Origin: Oligoflexia bacterium | Lineage (GTDB): Bacteria; Bdellovibrionota; UBA1018; CAIPTA01; JAALKR01 | Reading direction: 5' to 3' | NCBI GenBank assembly: GCA_011087955.1 | Contig: JAALKR010000022.1 | Location: 1-34,369 of the forward strand | Length of the DNA stretch: 34,369 nt | Part shown: piece after piece, positions 25,442 through 33,124 of the stretch | Layout: each line of letters opens with the position of its first letter | Numbering within the stretch: the stretch's first letter is position 1 | Notes under the pieces: model-generated | The model's input: only the letters and a program-made list of their open reading frames with translations | The model's database searches: none | What the model was told of the DNA's origin: nothing | Program-made: the position numbers and the translations under genes

Positions 25442-26313
25442 TTTTTCTTTTCGTTCATATCCGGTTCAGTGAGCGCCGCAGTCGATATTTTTATGTTAGC
25501 CTCTGGTTTGATAATGATCACTTCTTCTAAACGGGAAAAGTCTACGCTAGGATAAATTTCAATCGTTTGCGTAATGCCGTGTTTCTGTTTGTGGACTGAA
25601 ATAACTTTTCCGATCACAATCCCCTTAGGGAACAGTGTTCCAATGCCAGAGCTGATTATATCATCTCCATTGCGGACGTCATCTGTACGCCGGACATGCT
25701 TCATTCGGAGTAAGTTGTCCGTGTAGCCCTCCACAACTCCGTGCGTGCGGTTCCGTTGGACTAGGCCAGCTACGTTGCTCGAGCTGTCCAAGAGTGTCAG
25801 GACGTCAGAGTAATTTTTATCGACACGAATGATTCTTCCGACGATCCCTTCGTGAGTCACCACAGCCATACCTCTAGAGACTCCATCCTTGTCGCCTTTG
25901 TTTAAGCGAAGCGTTCGGAATTCTGGGAGTAAATCTTGGGCGATTACTTTCGCCGTAATTTTGTGTCCAGCCAGTGACCGCGAGAAGCGAACTAATTTTC
26001 TCAGCCTTTTGTTCTCTAGAGCAACTTCGCGGAATGAGGCCAGTTCGTTCATTAGTTTCCGATTTTGAGAAAGTAGCTCGACGTTGTACTGGCGAACATT
26101 GAGTAAAAAGAAATAGTTCTCAACTGACTCCCAGGTCTTATTGATCGCCCAAGTTAGAACCGACTGAGCCGGTGCGGTCAAACGCACGGCTGCCTTGTTA
26201 AACCACATCAGTGGGGCCGGTGATTTAGTTCCGGAATTTAAGGCAACCAACGGCATCATGATGATCAATGCAGCGACGATGTAGTGCCGGTATTCTTTGA
26301 TAATGTTCCACAT
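25438..26313 (-). CDS. mreC: Rod shape-determining protein MreC
   Basis: 291 residues. A short cytoplasmic start is followed by a membrane helix at about 11-27, a coiled coil (about 70-108, ending NKRLRKLVRFSRSLAG), and the beta-rich periplasmic domain with MreC words KVIAQDLLPEFRTLRLNKGDKDGVSRGMAVVTHEGIVGRI, VLTLLDSSSNVAGLVQRNRTHGVVEG and DDIISSGIGTLFPKGIVIGKV. The polar tail (after about 265) is Lys/Glu-rich. MreC organises PBP2 and RodA. mreB, usually just upstream, is absent; the divergent neighbour is a PpiD-like chaperone. Confidence 0.95.
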   Translation of the reverse strand: MWNIIKEYRHYIVAALIIMMPLVALNSGTKSPAPLMWFNKAAVRLTAPAQSVLTWAINKTWESVENYFFLLNVRQYNVELLSQNRKLMNELASFREVALENKRLRKLVRFSRSLAGHKITAKVIAQDLLPEFRTLRLNKGDKDGVSRGMAVVTHEGIVGRIIRVDKNYSDVLTLLDSSSNVAGLVQRNRTHGVVEGYTDNLLRMKHVRRTDDVRNGDDIISSGIGTLFPKGIVIGKVISVHKQKHGITQTIEIYPSVDFSRLEEVIIIKPEANIKISTAALTEPDMNEKKK

Positions 26314-26324
26314 TCGTGATACGA

Positions 26325-26354
26325 ATTTTAATTCCGATAAGGGCCTGAAAGCAA
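26325..26354 (-). promoter_or_regulatory. Possible promoter of mreC operon
   Basis: Read leftwards: TTGCTT (26354-26349), an 18-base spacer, then TAAAAT (26330-26325), ending 11 bases before the mreC ATG at 26313. The predicted transcript would have a leader of only a few bases. Found by eye, with an imperfect -35. Confidence 0.3.
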
Positions 26355-26411
26355 AGGAAAATTAAAGTAAAGGGGAAAGGAAAATGAAAAGGCAAGTTAG
26401 GGAAAAGCGTC

Positions 26412-27893
26412 ATGCTGATTGAGAAGTTTAAAAAGAACACGAGTCGTGCGATCGTGCTCATGATTATTGGGCTAATCTCTTTGGTCTTCGTGTTTGTAGG
26501 GGTCTTTCCTGCCGCAACGAGTATTGTTGGGGACACGAACGTAGCCCGCATCGGGGACGAAGTTATATCGATTCAAGAATTTCAAAGTGCCTATAATCAG
26601 GAAATGCAATCGTTTCAGAAATTTGGCAACAAAGTTCCCTCGTTTTTTTTGGCGCAGATCAAAGATCGGGTCGTAAATGGCCTTGTGCAGCAACGATTGA
26701 TTTTGTTAGAGGCTAGGCGCTTGGGGTTATTCATCTCGGACTCGGAAATTCGTGCCGAGATTGAAAAGCAAGAGGCCTTTCAGGACGAGAATAAGAAATT
26801 TGATTTGCAGCGTTATCGCGATGTTTTGGAAATGAACCGGCTGTCAACGCATCGTTTTGAGGCTGGGCTTAAAGACGATCTCAAGCGTTCAAGGCTCGTT
26901 CAGTTTTTCCGGTCTCGTATTCGAGTGACTGAAGAGGAATTGCGCCGGGAATACACAGTAGCCAACACGAAACGAGATCTTGAGTTTATTCGCCTACGTA
27001 ATGAAGATGCTTTTTCTAAGATGAAGGTTGGAAAGGCAGAAGTAGATGCTTACCTTGGAGATGAGACTAAATTGAGTTTAGCGCGCTCTCATTATGATGA
27101 AAACATTCGTAAGTATAAGAAGGAAGACAAAATTTGCGCGCATCATATTTTGAATAACAAAAAAGAGCTGGAAGCTGCGCCGGGCGATTTTTTGGGCTTA
27201 AGGCTAACTGCAAAGAACTTTACTAAAATGGCTAAGAAGCATTCTGATGGACCAACCAAGACGCGTGGTGGAGACCTGGGTTGCTTTGGTCGTGGTACGA
27301 TGGATACGTCTTTTGAGACAGTGGCTTTTGCTTTAAAAAAAGGTCAGGTAACAAAGGAGCCAGTTAAATCGCAATTTGGCTGGCACTACATTTATGTCTA
27401 TGACCGCAAGAAGGGTTTTGAGCATAAGTTTGACGAGGTCAAGGTGGAGATTGCTCGGGAGTTAATTAAAAAAGATCGTAAGGATGAGATTAAAAAAATT
27501 AATCGAGCCGAAGCGGAGCGCATGGCTAAAAGATGGGCCTCTGGCTCAAAGCGCGGGTTGAATATTTCTGCTACGGGTGAGTTTACAAGAGTTCAGTCGG
27601 CAATCCCTTCTATTGGTAAGGTGTCTGAAATTATGGATGCGGCCTTCAGTGAAGATGCGCAGATCCAGAGCGGCCCACAAGTTTTTGAGGCGCTGGGCGG
27701 TATGATCGTTGCGAAAGTTAAGAAGGCAGTGGAGCCAGACTTTTCCAAGTTTGAGTCGGACCGGAAAGCTCAACTCAAAGCTTTGCAGACTCGTAAGTTG
27801 CAGATTTTTTTCCCAGCTTGGGTCGAGTCAGTGAAGAAAGAATTTCCAGTTAAGGTTAATGAGAAGTTAATCGACGAGATCGTTCAAATCTAA
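26412..27893 (+). CDS. ppiD: PpiD-like membrane-anchored peptidyl-prolyl isomerase/chaperone
   Basis: 493 residues, shorter than E. coli PpiD (623). An N-terminal anchor at about 13-35 is followed by the SurA/PpiD chaperone region (VARIGDEVISIQEFQSAYNQEMQ, then LVQQRLILLEARRLGLFISDSEIR). A parvulin domain spans about 240-332 (ICAHHILNNKKE, SDGPTKTRGGDLGCFGRGTM, PVKSQFGWHYIYV) and a Lys-rich tail closes the protein. It would act at the periplasmic face of the inner membrane on newly exported proteins. AGGG lies nine bases before the ATG at 26412. It is divergent from mreC. Confidence 0.88.
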   Translation: MLIEKFKKNTSRAIVLMIIGLISLVFVFVGVFPAATSIVGDTNVARIGDEVISIQEFQSAYNQEMQSFQKFGNKVPSFFLAQIKDRVVNGLVQQRLILLEARRLGLFISDSEIRAEIEKQEAFQDENKKFDLQRYRDVLEMNRLSTHRFEAGLKDDLKRSRLVQFFRSRIRVTEEELRREYTVANTKRDLEFIRLRNEDAFSKMKVGKAEVDAYLGDETKLSLARSHYDENIRKYKKEDKICAHHILNNKKELEAAPGDFLGLRLTAKNFTKMAKKHSDGPTKTRGGDLGCFGRGTMDTSFETVAFALKKGQVTKEPVKSQFGWHYIYVYDRKKGFEHKFDEVKVEIARELIKKDRKDEIKKINRAEAERMAKRWASGSKRGLNISATGEFTRVQSAIPSIGKVSEIMDAAFSEDAQIQSGPQVFEALGGMIVAKVKKAVEPDFSKFESDRKAQLKALQTRKLQIFFPAWVESVKKEFPVKVNEKLIDEIVQI

Positions 27894-28167
27894 AAAAACC
27901 ATTTTTTCCACGACTTATTTAATGGGAAAGGCGCTCTGAAACTAATAGAGCCTCAGCGAATTAGGCTAGTTCATCCATGTTATAGCCGTTATAGCCCTTT
28001 CTACTGTCTAAAAGATCGACAGGTTTCAGCGCTTGTCTACATAGCGGTTCGTCGAGGGAAGGCCAAAAAATCCAATAAAACCAGGCGGTTTGAATCAGGT
28101 GCGGTGTTGTTCAAGCCTTTGGCGTAAATAATGCATACTCTGCGGCGATATCGCAAATCACCCGGCG
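27894..28167. other. Intergenic stretch, no recognised element
   Basis: 274 bases between the PpiD-like gene and the next open frame. An A6/T6 near-palindrome follows the stop (27892-27907) but is too AT-rich to call a terminator. A five-base stem, GCTCT/AGAGC, sits at 27933-27951. I see no tRNA, 4.5S, 6S or riboswitch core. If the following gene starts at one of its later alternative starts, this spacer is longer and probably contains that gene's promoter. Confidence 0.4.
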
Positions 28168-28659
28168 ATGCAAGAGCGGAGCGTCATAGCGCGAGTGAAA
28201 TGTTATTCGGGGTGGAAAGTGAGTGTGAATGTGAAAAAGTTTGGCTTTAACTCAGAGTTTAGCTTTAACCCAAACGCGAAGTTTGCGGCTCTTATAGAGA
28301 AGCGGGCTAAGTTGCTAAAAAATAGGTCTTGGTCTAACCGAAAATTCTTAGGATTAGCTTTAATGGCACTTTTCTTAGGTCTATTATCTGGATATACAGC
28401 TAAGGCTGCCGTTACCCCAACTCAAGAAGAGTGGGATGCGTACGCGCAGTTAAAGCCTGTGAAGAAGATGAATTACGACAAAATATATGAGGAAATCGAA
28501 GCCGATGTGAAGCGTCTTTCTGCAAAGGAAACTCAGTATGCGATTAATCTTCCACTTCAATTGAAGGAGCCCATGAACGCGATAAGTGGCAAGAAGAAGA
28601 TTAAGCGTAAGAAGAAGAAGCGTAAAACTCTTCGCAGCGCTCGCGTCCGAAAACGGTAA
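28168..28659 (+). CDS. Small exported protein with polybasic tail, unknown
   Basis: 163 residues from the ATG at 28168, which has no ribosome site. In-frame GTG (28219, after GGGGTGG) or TTG (28312) are possible starts; the last would place the hydrophobic segment (about residues 59-76 of the long form, RKFLGLALMALFLGLLSG) near the N-terminus as a normal signal peptide, with cleavage after TAKA. The mature part is about 80 residues: a mixed charged segment (EEWDAYAQLKPVKK, IYEEIEADVKRLSAKE) and a strongly basic tail (KKKIKRKKKKRK, then RVRKR). No family recognised. Binding to an anionic surface such as peptidoglycan polymers, lipid A or nucleic acid is inference. Confidence 0.6.
   Translation: MQERSVIARVKCYSGWKVSVNVKKFGFNSEFSFNPNAKFAALIEKRAKLLKNRSWSNRKFLGLALMALFLGLLSGYTAKAAVTPTQEEWDAYAQLKPVKKMNYDKIYEEIEADVKRLSAKETQYAINLPLQLKEPMNAISGKKKIKRKKKKRKTLRSARVRKR
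28240..28275 (+). repeat. Imperfect 18-bp tandem repeat in small exported protein gene
   Basis: TTTGGCTTTAACTCAGAG (28240-28257) is followed directly by TTTAGCTTTAACCCAAAC (28258-28275), matching at most positions. It encodes the repeat FGFNSE/FSFNPN if translation starts upstream. It lies before the signal-peptide-like segment and may be part of the leader rather than the protein. Confidence 0.55.
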
Positions 28660-28675
28660 TTTCTCTGCTATTAGG

Positions 28676-28690
28676 GCTCTTCGAGCTTTT
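28676..28690 (+). terminator. Weak hairpin followed by TTTT
   Basis: GCTC (28676-28679) pairs with GAGC (28683-28686) around TTC and is followed by TTTT, extendable by G-U pairs. It lies 17 bases after the stop of the small exported protein gene, in the convergent spacer before the HD protein gene. The stem is short, so the call is tentative. Confidence 0.25.
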
Positions 28691-28715
28691 CGGACTAGCT
28701 ATAGGGAGTAGGGAG

Positions 28716-30071
28716 CTACTGCTGAAGGGTAACTTTCTTGGGTGTATAGATCCGAACGATTTCTTTATAGTTTTGGTACCGCTGGAATAGCTCTGTGAGC
28801 TGGTCTAGCGGCATAAAGCTCTTCTCGTTAAAGCGATCATTTACTTCAATAAAAATTTTTGAGTCATGTTTGAGGCGAGTATCTTCACCGGAGTACTTGG
28901 AGAGAAGGCCTCTATTCTGCGTGATAATATACGGAATTTCATTTTCCTTGAGGTGCCAGACCACCTCTTTGACTCGTGGATCTTCATTCATGTTCACATC
29001 ATCACCGGGGGAAGAGTGTACTTCAAAAGATAAATGGTATGGATTTCTGGTAGCGATTCTTTGCGCCCACTCATTCTCTAAGTCATGGCGTAAATGTAAG
29101 TAGAGATGATTGTCATCATAATGTACGTAATCCTCGATATTTGTCGGAAGTGCGTAGGAACAATTTGGATCTTGCAAATATTTTTCTAGCATCTGCTCGT
29201 AGCCCACACTTCGGTAATGGTAATAGACCATTAAGAACATATGATACCGAGACAATAAAAAATCTTCGAAAGTGTATATCGCTCGGTTCGATAGTGCGAG
29301 GGCAGCAGATGCTAGCCCATTAGGGTCGTCTGAGTTAGCTTCAACATAAAATGTTAGACTGGAAAGCATCCACTTTAAGTCGTAACTACCGTATGTAACT
29401 CCCGTGTAATAGGAGTCACGCTGTAAATAGTCCATACGATCGGCATCAATTTCACTCGAAACAATCTGTGATAAAATTCTTCGGTAAGAAATACCTTTAT
29501 CTATAAAGAAGTCATCTGGTTCCGGAAGGGCTTTATCAATTAAGCAAGCCAGATGCATCGGTGAAATTTCAAAGCGGGAAAACTCTTCGTCAATTAGCGG
29601 GGTCAAGGAAGAGCTGAGTATTAACTTTAGCGTATAATCCTCATGAGTACACTGTCTGTCGGCGTTTGGCCCTAGAATGGAGTCCGGCAAGCCCAACTCT
29701 CTGGCCTTTGGCATAGCAAACTCGGTCGAGTGAGACAGTGGCCCATGTCCCACGTCATGCAACAAAGTTGCTAAACGAACGATATGATAGAAATTCCAAA
29801 ACACATCTTGTGAGCTAAAGCTGTCGTTACGAAAAATATGTTTAAACGCTTTGCCCGCTAAATACATAGCTCCAATGGAATGTGTATAGCGGTTATGAGT
29901 GGCACATGGATAGGCAAGTTCAGAGAATCCTAATTGGCGAATATTTCGCAGGCGCTGAAAAAAGGGGTGCTCAATGACGGAGATTTCCCAAGCTCTTAGT
30001 TCGATCGTTCCATGAATTACATCCCTGATTTCAATGGTGCGACTGGACTTATGCGGAAATCGTAAATCCAT
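28716..30071 (-). CDS. HD-domain phosphohydrolase (YwfO/COG1078-like)
   Basis: 451 residues. It starts RTIEIRDVIHGTIELRAWEISVIEHP and has FQRLRNIRQLGFSELAYPCATHNRYTHSIG (His64), then RLATLLHDVGHGPLSHSTEF (His105-Asp106), giving the metal-binding H...HD set, with the closing Asp probably in SSEIDADRMDYLQRDSYYTG. This layout is the YwfO/SAMHD1-related group rather than E. coli Dgt. Members act as dNTP triphosphohydrolases or on related nucleotides; the substrate here is not known. It starts two bases after the cobalamin adenosyltransferase stop, so the two are likely co-transcribed. Confidence 0.9.
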   Translation of the reverse strand: MDLRFPHKSSRTIEIRDVIHGTIELRAWEISVIEHPFFQRLRNIRQLGFSELAYPCATHNRYTHSIGAMYLAGKAFKHIFRNDSFSSQDVFWNFYHIVRLATLLHDVGHGPLSHSTEFAMPKARELGLPDSILGPNADRQCTHEDYTLKLILSSSLTPLIDEEFSRFEISPMHLACLIDKALPEPDDFFIDKGISYRRILSQIVSSEIDADRMDYLQRDSYYTGVTYGSYDLKWMLSSLTFYVEANSDDPNGLASAALALSNRAIYTFEDFLLSRYHMFLMVYYHYRSVGYEQMLEKYLQDPNCSYALPTNIEDYVHYDDNHLYLHLRHDLENEWAQRIATRNPYHLSFEVHSSPGDDVNMNEDPRVKEVVWHLKENEIPYIITQNRGLLSKYSGEDTRLKHDSKIFIEVNDRFNEKSFMPLDQLTELFQRYQNYKEIVRIYTPKKVTLQQ

Positions 30072-30073
30072 GG

Positions 30074-30694
30074 CTATTTCCCTTTCCAGGGGGTCTCTTC
30101 AATCTTTTCTATAGAGTTCACCACTCGAGCACAGACAAATAGCGCATCACTCAAACGATTTAGGTATTGGGAGACAAGGGCAGGCATTTGTTCACCAATC
30201 TCTTTAAGGTGTACGCATTCACGTTCCGCGCGTCGACACACGGTGCGGGCAAGGTGAAATTGTGCTCCAGTGACTGATCCCCCAGGCAAAATAAAATTCT
30301 GCAGCGGTTGAAGATTTTTTTCCCAACTATCAATTTGCGATTCCATTGCAGAAATCGACTCTTTGTTGACCGGAAGTGGGTCCAGGCTTGCTTTACTAGT
30401 CCACGGGTCCTTTGTCTCAGCTATATTTTGGCAAGCTTTAGGACTGGATAACCAAGAACCCAAAACAAAAAGATCCGCTTGCACTTGTGTGCCCCAGTCG
30501 ACAATAGCATGCTTGCTAGAGGAGTGCTTGGCAGAAGAGTGCTTGGCAGAACAACTAGCAATCGCCAGTCCGAGGGTAGAATTGAGTTCATCAATGGAAC
30601 CATAGGCGCGGACGCGCTCTGAGTTTTTAGCGACCGTATCTCCACCATAGAGGGAGGTTTGCCCAGAATCACCCTTGCGTGTGTAAATCTTCAT
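30074..30694 (-). CDS. Cob(I)alamin adenosyltransferase, PduO type
   Basis: 206 residues from the ATG at 30694 (MKIYTRKGDSGQTSLYGG), chosen because the family starts there and AAAGG lies four bases upstream. The longer frame to 30841 runs through the promoter region of prkA and is not conserved-looking. The ATP-binding N-terminus TRKGDSGQTSLYGG and the later motif LPGGSVTGAQFHLARTVCRRAERE are diagnostic. It makes adenosylcobalamin from cob(I)alamin and ATP. Two loops are enlarged; the first holds a five-residue tandem repeat (SAKHS/SAKHS/SSKHA) encoded by a 15-base repeat. No cobalamin riboswitch is seen upstream. Confidence 0.93.
   Translation of the reverse strand: MKIYTRKGDSGQTSLYGGDTVAKNSERVRAYGSIDELNSTLGLAIASCSAKHSSAKHSSSKHAIVDWGTQVQADLFVLGSWLSSPKACQNIAETKDPWTSKASLDPLPVNKESISAMESQIDSWEKNLQPLQNFILPGGSVTGAQFHLARTVCRRAERECVHLKEIGEQMPALVSQYLNRLSDALFVCARVVNSIEKIEETPWKGK
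30509..30553. repeat. 15-bp tandem repeat, three copies, inside adenosyltransferase gene
   Basis: GTGCTTGGCAGAAGA (30524-30538) is followed by GTGCTTGGCAGAACA (30539-30553) and preceded by a diverged copy ATGCTTGCTAGAGGA (30509-30523). The unit is in frame and encodes the Ser/Ala-Lys-His repeat in the loop after the first helix of the enzyme, so copy number changes would not shift the frame. Confidence 0.85.
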
Positions 30695-30816
30695 GCAACC
30701 TTTTACATTAGGTGTATCGGTGTAACAAGCAAAAGCCCTATTCGCCCTCCTCCTCTTTTTAATAAATGCGACGCGAAAATTCATTAATTCATTGTAGAGG
30801 TGAAATTCCTGCTGTC

Positions 30817-30825
30817 TGCTATACT
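30817..30825 (+). promoter_or_regulatory. Extended -10 promoter of prkA, probably near-leaderless
   Basis: TGCTATACT matches an extended -10 element (TGnTATAAT-like) and ends eight bases before the first base of the prkA ATG at 30834. Transcription would start at about 30831-30834, leaving almost no leader, and there is no ribosome site before the ATG. No good -35 is spaced correctly, which is acceptable for an extended -10. Confidence 0.45.
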
Positions 30826-30833
30826 GATTGCAT

Positions 30834-33104
30834 ATGTCCACTGAAAATTTTGTATCCAGTATTCACAATAAAATCCATACCGACTTTAAAGAGCAAAAGC
30901 GGATTCTTTCCTTTGAAGAATATCTGCTGTTGATTCAAAAGAGCCCTCGGCAACATCTACGATCCAGTGCCCAGTACATTGCCGACATGATGGACTACTA
31001 TGGCCAGGATGAGGAGAGTGGGCGCTTTAAAGTCTTTGATCAAAATTTTTCTGATGAACGGTTTTGGTTGATTGGATTAGAGCAAGTCCAAGAAAATATC
31101 TACCGCATTCTTCAGAGTTTTATCCGCGAAGGAATTAATAACAAAATGATTCTTTTGCATGGGCCAAATGGTTCGGCTAAGAGTTCATTAATTAATTGCC
31201 TGACTCGTGGCATGGAAAATTATTCCCACGCGGAAGAGGGAGCGCTCTATCGTTTCTACTGGGTTTTTCCAGTGGATAAATTTGGCAAGCCATCTCTTGG
31301 GTTTTCCACACAGACTTCCGATTCCTATAGTGACTCGTTTGCAAAATTAGATGATTCAGAAATAGCAGCGAGAATTCCTTGTGACTTGAAGGACCACCCA
31401 ATATTTCTTATTCCGGAAGGTGAGCGTGAGAAATATCTCTCAGAGCTTAATTTGCCCTCAGATTTTAAAATTTCAGAGTATATTCGCAAGGGTGGTCTGT
31501 CTCATAAATCTAGACTAATCTATGAAGCGCTACTACGCTCCTATAAGGGTGATTTTAAGAAGGTTATGCAGCATGTACAGGTGGAACGATTTTATGTATC
31601 GAAGCGCTATCGAGAGGCTGCAGTAACGATCGAACCTCAATTACAAGTTGATGCGCACGCGCAGCAAATAACGATGGATAAGTCACTGCGGATGCTGCCA
31701 AGCTCTCTGCATTCCCTAAATTTAGTAAATTTTGGTGGTGACCTTATCGACGGAAATCGAGGCATTATCGAGTATAATGACCTCCTTAAGCGCCCGATCG
31801 ACTCGTTTAAATATATACTGGTGACGACTGAGGCAGGTACAGTTTCGGTAAGTGGGAACACAGCATTCATCGATGCAGTAATGTTTGGGACTTGCAATGA
31901 GCTTCAGCTGGATGCTTTCAAAGATTACCCAGACTTTCTAAGCTTTAAAGCACGGATTGAGTTAGTTCGTGTTCCGTATCTACTGGAAGTATCTAAGGAG
32001 TCAAAAATTTACCACGCACAAGTTAATCGCATTGCGGGTGATCATCACGTGGCACCACATGTATTGGACTTAGCCGCTATGTGGGCAGTGCTGTGTCGAC
32101 TCAAAAAACCGAATGCGACTCATTATGCAAGTAGCTTGGCTTATTTGATCAATGCACTTACTCCAATGGAAAAAGTTCGGCTTTACGATGGGTTGCAGAT
32201 GCCTTCACGTTTGTCGATAGAAGATCGAAAATTATTGCGTTCAAGCTTTGAGAATATCCTGCGCGAGTATCGGGATATTCCATATTACGAAGGCAGGACA
32301 GGCCCTAGTCCAAGAGAAATTAAACTCATTCTATTCGATGCACTAGAGCGTAGTGAACGAAATATTCTTTCCGCTCTTGGGTTGTTTGAAGCATTATGGG
32401 ATTTTGTAAAACGAACGACAGAGTACGAATATCTGCGAGAAAATGTGGTGGAAGGCTATCACGATTGCGCCGGATTTATTGACACTTTGAAAGAGATCTA
32501 CCTTGAGCGTGTGGACGAGGAAGTAAGGTCGAGCATTGGTATGTATGATGAGAGTCAGTTCGGTATTTTTTTGGAGAAGTATATTCTACAAACTTCTGCT
32601 GTCTTGAAGAATGAAAAGGTAAAGAATCCAATAACTGGAAAGAATGAAGATCCAGATCAATCCTTGATGGAGGAATTTGAAAAGGTAGTGAAAGCGCCAG
32701 CAGATAAGAAGGTATTCCGACAAAACCTTATTACTCAAATTGGCGTTTATGCGCTGGAGAACTCAAATCAGCACTTAAAAGAAAGCTTATGTGAGAACTC
32801 AAATGAGAGCTCTAACGACCCAGATTATCCAAAGATATTTCCAGAGCTAATAAAGAAAATGCGGGACTTCTACCAGAATGAAAACACGAATCTGATGAAG
32901 AAGATCCACGATGCGATGATCCTTTATCTAGAGCCCGAGGATGGTTTGGAGCCTGGAAAAGAGCTCAAGGAACCACAAAATCACGAACAGACCAAACATC
33001 GAGATTTGGCGTCTAACCTATTGAAAAATATGATAGATCGCTTTGGCTATAACGACTCCTCGGCTCGAGAAGCTTTCGCCTTCTTGGTGCAAAAGCGTCA
33101 CTAG
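30834..33104 (+). CDS. prkA: PrkA-family serine protein kinase
   Basis: 756 residues from the ATG at 30834 (a TTG at 30828 would add two). Longer than E. coli YeaG (644) or B. subtilis PrkA (631). The N-terminal AAA-like domain has RSSAQYIADMMDYYG, Walker A GPNGSAKSS (110-118), then a long region containing RGIIEYNDLLKRP and TEAGTVSVSGNTAFIDAVMFGTCN. The C-terminal part has PSPREIKLILFDALE and repeated charged helices closing with LLKNMIDRFGYNDSSAREAFAFLV. PrkA proteins link stress or starvation to downstream regulation; their activity as kinases or AAA proteases is debated. The usual partner genes (yeaH/spoVR) are not in the window. It is divergent from the adenosyltransferase. Confidence 0.93.
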   Translation: MSTENFVSSIHNKIHTDFKEQKRILSFEEYLLLIQKSPRQHLRSSAQYIADMMDYYGQDEESGRFKVFDQNFSDERFWLIGLEQVQENIYRILQSFIREGINNKMILLHGPNGSAKSSLINCLTRGMENYSHAEEGALYRFYWVFPVDKFGKPSLGFSTQTSDSYSDSFAKLDDSEIAARIPCDLKDHPIFLIPEGEREKYLSELNLPSDFKISEYIRKGGLSHKSRLIYEALLRSYKGDFKKVMQHVQVERFYVSKRYREAAVTIEPQLQVDAHAQQITMDKSLRMLPSSLHSLNLVNFGGDLIDGNRGIIEYNDLLKRPIDSFKYILVTTEAGTVSVSGNTAFIDAVMFGTCNELQLDAFKDYPDFLSFKARIELVRVPYLLEVSKESKIYHAQVNRIAGDHHVAPHVLDLAAMWAVLCRLKKPNATHYASSLAYLINALTPMEKVRLYDGLQMPSRLSIEDRKLLRSSFENILREYRDIPYYEGRTGPSPREIKLILFDALERSERNILSALGLFEALWDFVKRTTEYEYLRENVVEGYHDCAGFIDTLKEIYLERVDEEVRSSIGMYDESQFGIFLEKYILQTSAVLKNEKVKNPITGKNEDPDQSLMEEFEKVVKAPADKKVFRQNLITQIGVYALENSNQHLKESLCENSNESSNDPDYPKIFPELIKKMRDFYQNENTNLMKKIHDAMILYLEPEDGLEPGKELKEPQNHEQTKHRDLASNLLKNMIDRFGYNDSSAREAFAFLVQKRH

Positions 33105-33124
33105 GGTGCTACATTTCAGAGTAT

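Noticed and set aside
27894-28167. Possible structural RNA in the spacer after the PpiD-like gene
   Set aside because: Only short stems are visible and no known RNA core (6S, 4.5S, tmRNA, riboswitch) could be matched.
30695-30833. Cobalamin riboswitch upstream of the adenosyltransferase
   Set aside because: The spacer is too short and lacks the conserved B12-box pattern.
30695-30841. 49-residue N-terminal extension of the cobalamin adenosyltransferase
   Set aside because: The family starts at MKIYTRKGDSG, there is a ribosome site before the ATG at 30694, and the extension would run through the prkA promoter region.
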